NCBI GenBank assembly: GCA_042408595.1
Contig: JBHOQX010000107.1
Span: 50,676 to 114,675, forward strand
Reading direction: 5' to 3'
Source of the DNA: JBHOQX01 sp042408595
Lineage (GTDB): Bacteria > Chloroflexota > Chloroflexia > Chloroflexales > Roseiflexaceae
DNA length: 64,000 bases
The translations under genes were made by a program, and so were the position numbers. Positions 29,036 through 39,060 of this stretch are shown here, piece by piece (position 1 is the stretch's first letter; each line of letters begins with the position of its first letter). The notes under the pieces were generated by a model. That model searched no databases and was not told the origin of the DNA. It worked only from the letters and a program-made list of their open reading frames with translations.

Positions 29036-30004
29036 TCAGTGGCGCAGCAGCGCGAAGATCGCAGCCCAGACTAACTCAAAGATCATGACAAGCAACCGGG
29101 CGAGCACGGCGATCGCGATGGCCGTCGGCCAAGGCATAAACTGGCTGAGGAGATAGGCGGTTACCACTTGCCGCAGCGCCGGGACGGGCGCGAATTGCGC
29201 CAGCCAGCCAGCGAGCGCTGAGACAGCGGTGATATTCAGCATGGTTGGTATGAAGCTCGCGGGCAGATCGTAGACGCCAGCGGCGACGATAAAGTAAAAT
29301 ACCCCACTGTTCGCGAACAGCAGCACAAAGATCCCACTCCAGAGGAGCATGTCTCGCGGAGCAATCGGCGCGCTCAGCGGCTGCCGCCCCAGTCGCTGCA
29401 GCAGCGGATTGGCGACCCGCGTCAACAGCGCGGGCCGCAAGGCCAACAGCACGAGTGGAACCGGCAGCAGCCACGCCAGCACACCAGCACGGGCGGCCAT
29501 TTGCGCTCCCGGACCATACCCAACGGTGAGGCCGGCGATGATCATCGCGCCGAGCAGAGTCGTTACAACCTCGTAGGACATCGCCAGCATTGTCGTACTC
29601 CGTGCGATGCCCCTCGCCGCATAGGATTCGGTGCGTGCACCGACAAAGGGCAGCGGCGTCGGCAGGCGGTTCGCCAGGTTCGTCAGGCAGAAGAGTCGCA
29701 TGTGCGCTAGCATGGCGCGGTCGCCCGAGATATGCCGCATGATCAGCGCCCAGGCCAGCGCGGTGAGCAGCAGCCCGGCTGAATACAGGACGAACGCCAG
29801 CACCAGATTCCACGGGCGGATGTGCCAATCGTACGATCGAATCTGGCTCCAGTTCGTGACGATCCGATAGGCGATGTAGCTGAGCGTCAGCGCGATGGCC
29901 GCGATCCATGCGATCCGGGCGATACGCCGGGCGTGTGGGCGCACGGCCTGCCACAGGCGCAGCGGGTGCGAGGGCGACGCCGCCTTATCAGGAGAGTAGT
30001 TCAT
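29036..30004 (-). CDS. LPG-synthase-type (UPF0104) integral membrane flippase-like protein
   Basis: 322 aa with about eight hydrophobic helices and a short basic N-terminus. The pattern resembles lysylphosphatidylglycerol synthase TM/UPF0104 proteins, which in polysaccharide clusters are thought to move lipid-linked intermediates. Segments include LVLAFVLYSAGLLLTALAWALI, NLANRLPTPLPFVGARTESYAARG and MPWPTAIAIAVLARLLVMI. Its ATG overlaps the last 17 bases of the upstream GT39-like gene, so it is the last gene of that operon. Confidence 0.8.
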   Translation of the reverse strand: MNYSPDKAASPSHPLRLWQAVRPHARRIARIAWIAAIALTLSYIAYRIVTNWSQIRSYDWHIRPWNLVLAFVLYSAGLLLTALAWALIMRHISGDRAMLAHMRLFCLTNLANRLPTPLPFVGARTESYAARGIARSTTMLAMSYEVVTTLLGAMIIAGLTVGYGPGAQMAARAGVLAWLLPVPLVLLALRPALLTRVANPLLQRLGRQPLSAPIAPRDMLLWSGIFVLLFANSGVFYFIVAAGVYDLPASFIPTMLNITAVSALAGWLAQFAPVPALRQVVTAYLLSQFMPWPTAIAIAVLARLLVMIFELVWAAIFALLRH

Positions 30005-31898
30005 ACAGAATCAGTTCCTGATCAGCAAATAGCTTACGTGCATGCCGATCGAGCACGCCGTTCATAGTTGCGGTAAACTTCTGGCCGTAGGGGAGATTGT
30101 TGTAGCGACCGGGATTCTTCGTCGTAAAGATGATGTGCGTAAATCCCCGCGACAAAAGGTCATCCGCCAGTTCCTCTGGCGTGTCGTACTGCTCTAATCT
30201 GAGCGCCCGCTGGCTGATTGGGTTAGCCCAGGCATAGTCCCGGTCGAGATAATAGCCGCGCGACTCGTTCAACGCCAGCAGCACCCGGGCGTTCTGCGGC
30301 AACGCAGCGTTGGCGTAAGCGTAGATCTTATAGCCCGGCACCGTGCTAGCGAGAAACTCCTGGCGGTCCTGTGCGCCCGACAGATACGGCCAGCGTGTCG
30401 CCAGGCGCGCCCGGTCGTCCGGCCGTACGGCCCACAGACTGGCGGCGAGGCCGGCCACCAGCCCGGCCTGCACCGCCACCCGCCAGGCGCCGGCCCGGAT
30501 GTGCCACAGCCAGTACGCACCGCCCGCACCTAGCAGCGCAAGCAGCGGCAGGATCGGCATCAGAAAGCGCGTCTGGTGGGTCTGAAGGAACCACGACGTA
30601 TAAAAGATCAGCCAGAGCGCCGCGAACCAGCGCGCCATCCGCCGCTCAGGCGCGGGCAACAGGAAGAGCGCCGGCACAGCCAACAGGATCAGCGGGCGGA
30701 AGAGCCAGCCGACGTTCATCTGCGGCGGTCCGAACGGATGGGTTGTTGTTGTCGCGCGCCACATGTTCAACAGCCAGTTGGCGGGATCAAGCGGGGTGTT
30801 TGTGATGCGGATGTAGCCGAACAAATACTGTGAGCCGAGTTGGTCCCAATCGCGCGCGCCGAGCCATTCCTGAAAGAACGGCCAGAACGGGTTGCCGGTG
30901 AGCAGCCAGGTCTTCGTATACCACGGCGTGACCACCAGGAAGCCGACGAGCCCATAGCTGGCGAAAAGCCCGGCCGCGCGCCATGCGCTGGTCCGCCGGC
31001 CGACCAGCGCGATACCTCCAACCAGCGTCCCCAGAATGGCCGCCAGCACAGCGGCGTTCATCTTGGTGCTGGCGGCCAGCCCGGCGAAGATCGCCGAGAG
31101 CAGCCAGTTGGCCTGCGCTCCATCGTCCAGCCAGAGCAGAAAGGCGGCGATCGCCAGGAATGTGAACAGCGCCAGCGGCACTTCGACCAGACCGACGCCC
31201 GCCAGCGCGCCGGTCATCGGGGCCGTGGCGACCAGCGCGGCGGCGGCAAGCCCGGCCGCCCCGCCGAACGCGCGCCGCCCGGCCGCCCAGACCGCTACGC
31301 AAAGCAGCAAGAGCGCCAGCCAGGAGACCAAATGCGCCAGAATGTCCGCGCCGAGTAGGAGCCCGAGCATAGAGAGCATCTCGGTCTCCAGCGGCCAGTT
31401 GGAATAGGGGATGAACGGGATGTAGCGAATGCCGCCGTGCGCGATATACAGCTTGGGGATCGCCAGGTGGTACGCGACTTCATCCCAGGCGGCCGGCGGG
31501 ACAAGCGCGTCCGCGAGCAGCGGGTAGAGGCAGCCCAGCGCGATGATCGACAGCAGGGCGGCAGCGAACCAGCCGGGCCGGGCGATAAGGCGCAACGATG
31601 CGAGCGCCGCACGATATGCCGCCCGCTGGCGGCGGATCTCCAGCAGCGCGAGCAGGGCCGCGAGCGCCAGAAGCATCCAGGCGAATCGCGGCCGGAGCAG
31701 CCCGAGCGCACCGAGGCCAAGGGCGAGATGCCCCAGGCTACCCAGGCCAAGCGCCGTGGCGAAGATATAGAACTCGGGCCGTGCCCGGTCGCGCCAGCCG
31801 AGCAGATGCGTCAGCGGTGCGCCAACCCCGAATGCAGCGATCAGTACAAGTGCCAACAAGGCGAACGAAGACCCGACCAGTTGGGCAAACGCGGCCAT
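29988..31898 (-). CDS. GT39/PMT-like membrane glycosyltransferase
   Basis: 636 aa. About ten transmembrane helices with an early luminal loop containing DALVPPAAWDEVAYHLAIPKLYI; the D-E pair is where PMT/GT39 enzymes carry their catalytic acidic residue. A smaller soluble C-terminal domain follows (DRARLATRWPYLSGAQDRQEF). Such enzymes transfer sugar from polyprenyl-phosphate to proteins or glycans on the outside of the membrane. Start 31898 follows GGAGCCGT. It overlaps the flippase-like gene and lies 21 bp after the methyltransferase stop, so it belongs to the same minus-strand operon. Confidence 0.8.
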   Translation of the reverse strand: MAAFAQLVGSSFALLALVLIAAFGVGAPLTHLLGWRDRARPEFYIFATALGLGSLGHLALGLGALGLLRPRFAWMLLALAALLALLEIRRQRAAYRAALASLRLIARPGWFAAALLSIIALGCLYPLLADALVPPAAWDEVAYHLAIPKLYIAHGGIRYIPFIPYSNWPLETEMLSMLGLLLGADILAHLVSWLALLLLCVAVWAAGRRAFGGAAGLAAAALVATAPMTGALAGVGLVEVPLALFTFLAIAAFLLWLDDGAQANWLLSAIFAGLAASTKMNAAVLAAILGTLVGGIALVGRRTSAWRAAGLFASYGLVGFLVVTPWYTKTWLLTGNPFWPFFQEWLGARDWDQLGSQYLFGYIRITNTPLDPANWLLNMWRATTTTHPFGPPQMNVGWLFRPLILLAVPALFLLPAPERRMARWFAALWLIFYTSWFLQTHQTRFLMPILPLLALLGAGGAYWLWHIRAGAWRVAVQAGLVAGLAASLWAVRPDDRARLATRWPYLSGAQDRQEFLASTVPGYKIYAYANAALPQNARVLLALNESRGYYLDRDYAWANPISQRALRLEQYDTPEELADDLLSRGFTHIIFTTKNPGRYNNLPYGQKFTATMNGVLDRHARKLFADQELILYELLS

Positions 31899-31919
31899 AC
31901 GGCTCCTACGCTACCGGCT

Positions 31920-32846
31920 TCACGAAGGCTTGCGTGCAAAGAAGACAACCGATGAACCAAAACCCAGCCTGCGTAGCGGAAACAAAAGCGGCGCACTGGC
32001 GACGCGCGCCGCCGCGGAGCGCGCCAGTCGCTGCGCCACGCGTGCTAGCCTCGCCCGCTGCTGGGCCTCTAGCCACGCGCTGAGACTATCCATGAATGCG
32101 CTGTAGTCACTCCCTAGCTGTGCGCGCGCGATCTCGTCGAAGCCACTCCGCCTCAGTTGCCGCGCTAGCACCTGTGCTGAGAAGCCGAACAGATGCTGCG
32201 GCGCCTCATACCCGACCCACCAGCGGCCGAATAGCCGGGCTTCGATCGAGCTCGGATCGGGGACCTTGAGGGCCACCCAGCCGCCAGGGCGTAGTATACG
32301 CCAGATCTCGCGGAGGTGCGCCGCTGGATCATCGACATGCTCCAGCACGTCCCACATCGTCACAACATCAAAACTTCCGTCGGGAAAGCCGGCTTCGAGC
32401 AGCGTCCCCTGAAAGATGTGCAGACCGAAGCGTTGTCGCGCGTACTCCGCTGCGGTGGCAACCGGCTCAACACCCTGCACCTGCCAACGCCCGTGCTGCC
32501 GCATCTCGTCGAGAAAAACCCCTGTGGCGCAGCCAACATCGAGCAGGCAGCCGTGCGATTGGCGATGCATGATTGCACGGCACCGCCGCTGTACACCGTA
32601 CCGGAGTGCCCACCGTCGGAAGGCCGAGGGTTGGTCGGCGATCGCGCCGATAAACGGATGATATGAATCAGGGTAGTGGCGTGCTAGCTCTGCCCGGTCG
32701 GGGCGTGGATTGAGATACAGCAGCCCGCACACGCGGCAGCGAACCAGTGTGAACTCCCCCGGCAGGCGCAGCCGTATGTCGGTCAGGGTGTGGACAACCT
32801 GCGCGGAGTCGGCCCCGCAGAAATTACATGTAACGTGCTGCATCAT
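31920..32846 (-). CDS. SAM-dependent methyltransferase with N-terminal zinc knuckle
   Basis: 308 aa. The N-terminus has CNFCGA and a second CRVCG pair, a likely zinc ribbon found in sugar-modifying methyltransferases. The Rossmann motif I is CLLDVGCATGVFLDEM, followed by DVVTMWDVLEHVDDPAAHL and LRPGGWVALKVPDPSSIEARLFG. It probably methylates a nucleotide sugar or glycan in the surface cluster. Either ATG, 32846 or 32843, can start it. A transposon end lies 28 bp upstream. Before that insertion the ATG overlapped the TGA of the GT2 gene (see findings). Confidence 0.85.
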   Translation of the reverse strand: MMQHVTCNFCGADSAQVVHTLTDIRLRLPGEFTLVRCRVCGLLYLNPRPDRAELARHYPDSYHPFIGAIADQPSAFRRWALRYGVQRRCRAIMHRQSHGCLLDVGCATGVFLDEMRQHGRWQVQGVEPVATAAEYARQRFGLHIFQGTLLEAGFPDGSFDVVTMWDVLEHVDDPAAHLREIWRILRPGGWVALKVPDPSSIEARLFGRWWVGYEAPQHLFGFSAQVLARQLRRSGFDEIARAQLGSDYSAFMDSLSAWLEAQQRARLARVAQRLARSAAARVASAPLLFPLRRLGFGSSVVFFARKPS

Positions 32847-32860
32847 GCTAGGCCCGAGGG

Positions 32861-32873
32861 GGCCTTCCTCCAC
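32861..32873. repeat. Left target-site duplication of the IS element
   Basis: GGCCTTCCTCCAC, matched 11 of 13 by GGCCTCCCTCCAT at the right end (34241-34253). IS4-like elements commonly duplicate 9-13 bp. Confidence 0.7.
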
Positions 32874-34240
32874 TCTCAGATGTAGGGTTTTCCGCAGCGC
32901 AGGAGCATGGTGTAAAGGGTTTTTAGGGCGAGGCGTCCATCGGTTACGATGGTGGTTACCAGGCCAACCTATCGTCAGGAGGATGGATGCCCCGCCCACC
33001 AGGATTATCGTAATGGGAGCAGACCGTGTCAACCTACCTGCCGTACGTAAGCCGTCCGCAGCCATGCGTGCTGAGTCTGTATAGCTTTGGGCTCCTCCTT
33101 GCCCAGCATTGTGGTCTGACGCAGGTCGCCGTCCTCTAGGCGGCGCTGCTTGACCGGTCAGACGCGGCGACGCGCGAACAACTGCGCGACTGGTACCGCG
33201 ATGCCGCCCACAAACGCGGGGCCAAACGCGGCGACAAACGCCGCAGCCTCGTGGTGCAGGACTGTTTTGCCCCATTGTTCCGGTGGGTGCTGACGCTGTA
33301 TCCGCCCCACTGCCACCACCGTGCGCTCGCTATGGATGCCTCGACCTTGGGGCAGCGCTTTACCATCCTCAGCATCACCGTGCCGGTGCATGGCTGCGCC
33401 ATTCCCATCGCCTGGCGCGTGGTTGAGGCCACGCGTGCTGGGGCCTGGCGCCCGCATTGGGAAGCGCTGTTTGGCCAGTTCGCCGGTGTTGTCCCGTCCG
33501 ACTGGACGGTGATCGTGACCGCCGACCGTGGTTTGTACGCCAGTGGCTGTTTACGACCATCACGGCGCTTGGCTGGCACCCGTCGCTCCGCATCAAGCGC
33601 CAAGGCACGTATTGTCCTGTCGGAACGACTACGTTTCGACCGCTCAGCGGCGTCGTGACGCAGGGCGGGATGCCGTAGCAGGGCCGCGTGACCTATTTTG
33701 TGATCAAGGAGCGCCAACTGGCCTGCACCCTGTTGGCGCGGTGGGATGCAGGCTTTACCGACCCCTAGTTGATCCTGACCGACCTTGCCCCTGCGCAGGC
33801 CGATGGAGCCTGGGACGGCCTGCCTGCCTGGATTGAAGGCGGCTACAAGGACGCGACACGCGGCGGCTGGCATTGGGAACAGACCAAGATGACCGACCGC
33901 AACGGGCAGAACGGCTCTAGCTCGTCATGGCCGTCGCACCCTTGTGGTTGGTAAGCGTCGGCAGCGCCGCCGAGGTCGCGCAACCCCCAGTCGCCTCGCA
34001 CGATGCTGCCCCCACCCCATATCGCGCGCCGCACGGCGAGCGGTCGCCGCCCGGTTCGTCAACTGAGCTGCTTTCACCGCGGACGCCTGCTGCTGGTGAC
34101 GGCGCTGATCCGCGGGCACGCGTTGCCATCGATGCACGTAGTGCCCGAGCCGTGGCCAAAAGTCTTGACACCCATATCCACCACCCCGAGGCCTATCGAC
34201 CGCTTCCCAATGCGGCATAACAAAAACCCTACACCTGAGA
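32874..34240. mobile_element. Decayed IS4-like insertion element, about 1.37 kb
   Basis: Bounded by imperfect terminal inverted repeats, left TCTCAGATGTAGGGTTTT (32874) and right, on the other strand, TCTCAGGTGTAGGGTTTTTG (ending 34240). Flanked by a 13-bp near-perfect direct repeat. Contains a single broken transposase. Inserted inside the surface-glycan operon between GT2 and methyltransferase genes. Internal sequence otherwise holds no gene. Confidence 0.8.
33026..34220 (+). pseudogene. IS4-type transposase remnant, multiply disrupted
   Basis: Translation in three frames gives a recognisable transposase. It has ALAMDASTLGQRFTILSI (first Asp), VIVTADRGLY (second Asp), GYKDATRGGWHWEQTKM (third acidic region) and MAVAPLWLVSVGSAAE near the end. 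The frame is broken by in-frame stops at 33137, near 33676 and near 33767, and by frameshifts near 33540 and again between 33890 and 33930. It cannot encode an active enzyme. DDE-type, IS4-family assignment is by motif layout only. Confidence 0.75.
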
Positions 34241-35122
34241 GGCCTCCCTCCATCCCTGCCACAGACCTTCAATATACGGACGAATCTGGTCGTGCTGGCC
34301 GCGCAGCAGATCGTGCGCGATCCGCCTCGCGGCGATGACAGCAATGGCCACGTAGGTCAGCCACGGATGCGGGCCATGGGGGTGGCGGCGGTAGAAGCGC
34401 ACCCGGTTGCGCGCGCGGATGCGCCGGATGGCTGCTGATTCCTTTCTGGTACTGAGCGACACTTTGTGGTAAACCACGGCTCTGCCGACATAGGTGATTC
34501 GGAACCCACGATCACGCGCCCGGCGACAGAAATCGGAGTCTTCGTAGTACATAAACCAAGATTCGTCAAACAGGCCGATGATGTCGAACAACGCCGCCCT
34601 GATGAGCATCGCGCAGCCGCTCACGTAATCGAACTCGATCGTCCGGTGATAGCGCGCTCCATCGTGGCGTCGGACACCGAAGCTCAGCGGCAGCGGTAGC
34701 CAGCGATACATCCGGTCGCCGGCGCGGTACAGGCGTGATGGATCGGCGAAGAGCAGCACTCTCGGCGCAGCGATGCCGATATCCGGGTTGGCCTCCATCT
34801 CACGGACGAGGGTCGCCAGCGCGTCCGGATCGACGATGGTGTCGTTGTTGAGGGCGAAAACATAGGCTGCGCCGAGCGCGCGGGCGTGCTCGATGCCGTC
34901 GTTGAGCGCCGCCGCGTAGCCGCCGTTCTCGGCGCGGGCGATGACATGCGCCTCGGGGAAGCGCGCCCGCACTAGCGCGACCGAATCGTCGGTCGAGGCG
35001 TTGTCCACGACGACGATCTGGTGTCGCGAGTAGCGCGCGCGCCGTAGTGACTCAAGACACGCGGCGAGATCGTCGCGCAGGTTCCAGTTTGGGATGACAG
35101 TTACGACCAGCGGCTCAGACAT
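34229..35122 (-). CDS. Glycosyltransferase family 2 (rhamnosyltransferase-like)
   Basis: 297 aa from ATG 35122 (GTG 35125 is also possible and abuts the upstream stop). GT-A fold with VTVIPNWNLRDDLAACLESL, the acidic VVDNASTDDSVAL, the donor-binding ALNNDTIVDPDAL and the MYYEDSDFCRRARDRGFRI acceptor motif typical of dTDP-rhamnosyltransferases. It transfers a deoxysugar to a glycan chain on the cytoplasmic side. The last three codons and the stop are supplied by the IS end, so the natural C-terminus is altered by a few residues only. Overlaps or touches the GT4 gene upstream. Confidence 0.88.
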   Translation of the reverse strand: MSEPLVVTVIPNWNLRDDLAACLESLRRARYSRHQIVVVDNASTDDSVALVRARFPEAHVIARAENGGYAAALNDGIEHARALGAAYVFALNNDTIVDPDALATLVREMEANPDIGIAAPRVLLFADPSRLYRAGDRMYRWLPLPLSFGVRRHDGARYHRTIEFDYVSGCAMLIRAALFDIIGLFDESWFMYYEDSDFCRRARDRGFRITYVGRAVVYHKVSLSTRKESAAIRRIRARNRVRFYRRHPHGPHPWLTYVAIAVIAARRIAHDLLRGQHDQIRPYIEGLWQGWREASQV

Positions 35123-35124
35123 CA

Positions 35125-36321
35125 CTATAACTGCTCCTGCAACGCCGACGCAGGATTCAGCACTCGCTCATACACACCGTAGGTGCAGGCCATCATCCGA
35201 TCGAGGCTGAAGCGCTCGACGCTCTCCAGCCCCGCTGCCGCCAGCCGCTGGCGCAGTGCTGCGTCTTGCAGCAGGCGGATAATCGCCTGTGCCAGGGCAT
35301 CCGGCACGTCCGGCACGACGAGCAGGCCGTTGCGCTCGTGTTCCACGATCTCCGGAATGCCGCCCACCCGCGCGCCGACGACCGGCACGCCAGCGGCCAT
35401 GGCTTCGAGCAGCGCCACGCCGAATGCCTCGGTGAGCGACGGCAGCGCGAAGACATCGGCGGCAGCGTAGCTGGCGACCAGTTCCTCCTGCCTTTGCAGC
35501 CCCAGGAAGCGCACCGCGCCGGCGACGCCTTCGGCCCGCGCCAGCGCCTGCATCCGGCCCACCGCGGTGTCCCGCCCGACGACGCACAACTCGGCGTCCG
35601 GCGCGGCGCGCCGCACCAGCGGCATGGCGCGAATCAGCGTGGGCAGCCCCTTGCGCTGCATGTTGCCGCCGACAAACAACACCCGCGGCGGGTGCGGCGG
35701 CAGCGCGGCCCGCAGCGCGCGGGCGGCCCGGTAGCGCGTCGGGTCGACACTCTTGTAGCACATATGCAGCCGCTCCGGCTTCACCCGGTAGGCGGCGGCG
35801 ACCGCTCGCGCGGTGTAGCGGCTGTTCGCCATCACCGCCGTGAGCCGCGGCAGCGCGATGCGCTCGGCGAGGCGCACGGCGTGGTAGTAGGCCCAGCGCG
35901 CCGCCCAGTCGTGATAGTAGCGGCGGTAGTAGGCAAGCGAGCGGACCTCGGCGGCGTAGGTGTCGTTCACGTTCCCGACCGCCGGCGCGGGGGCGCGGCA
36001 CAGCAGCGACTCGCGGGCGTCGGTGAAATGCACCAGATCGAAGCGCTCGCGCCGCTCCGCTTCCGCCAGCGCCCGCCCGAAGCTGCGGCTGAGCGAGACC
36101 CAGCGCGCCTGCGAGTCGGCCAGGCGGGCGGGCGGGACGCCGATGTAGTTGAGCGGCAGCCCGGCCTCCGGCCGCTGATCCTCCGGCCCAATCACGGTGA
36201 CGCGGTGGCCGTCTGCGGCCAGGCGCGCCGCCAGGTTCCGGGTGTGCAACCCGATCCCGCTCAGCACCGAGCGAAACTGCTGCGTGACGATGCAGATGGA
36301 GAGGGGCTCTGTCTCGGCCAT
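35125..36321 (-). CDS. Glycosyltransferase family 4
   Basis: 398 aa. The N-terminal GT-B domain opens LSICIVTQQFRSVLSGIGLHTRNLAARLAADGH. The C-terminal domain has RVLFVGGNMQRKGLPTLIRAM and DVFALPSLTEAFGVALLEAMAAGVPVVGARVGGIPEIVE, the E-x7-E donor motif of retaining GT4 enzymes. Start 36321 (MAETEPLSICIV) is preferred to a longer frame that reads through low-complexity leader. Its TAG is immediately followed by the GT2 start, so the pair is translationally coupled. Acceptor unknown; part of the surface-glycan cluster. Confidence 0.9.
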   Translation of the reverse strand: MAETEPLSICIVTQQFRSVLSGIGLHTRNLAARLAADGHRVTVIGPEDQRPEAGLPLNYIGVPPARLADSQARWVSLSRSFGRALAEAERRERFDLVHFTDARESLLCRAPAPAVGNVNDTYAAEVRSLAYYRRYYHDWAARWAYYHAVRLAERIALPRLTAVMANSRYTARAVAAAYRVKPERLHMCYKSVDPTRYRAARALRAALPPHPPRVLFVGGNMQRKGLPTLIRAMPLVRRAAPDAELCVVGRDTAVGRMQALARAEGVAGAVRFLGLQRQEELVASYAAADVFALPSLTEAFGVALLEAMAAGVPVVGARVGGIPEIVEHERNGLLVVPDVPDALAQAIIRLLQDAALRQRLAAAGLESVERFSLDRMMACTYGVYERVLNPASALQEQL

Positions 36322-36398
36322 ACTGTGTGTGATCCGTGTTGCGTCATCCGTAACCCCACCTCCGACCGCCGGTGAAGCCCACAACTCAAAACTCAGAA

Positions 36399-38918
<2,520 letters not shown>

Positions 38919-39060
38919 GCCGCGCTAACCCCGGGCTTCCGTCAGCATCGGCGCATTATAGCGCAAAAGAGTGGCACCATGGCGTGATGCACCAATGAAC
39001 ACTGGACGGCGGACGCCCGGCGTCCGCCGTCCAGTGGCCCCGGCCTGCCGTCCGACGCCG

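Noticed and set aside
33136..33873. 245-codon minus-strand frame inside the IS
   Set aside because: Opposite strand of the transposase remnant; no protein domain is recognisable in it.
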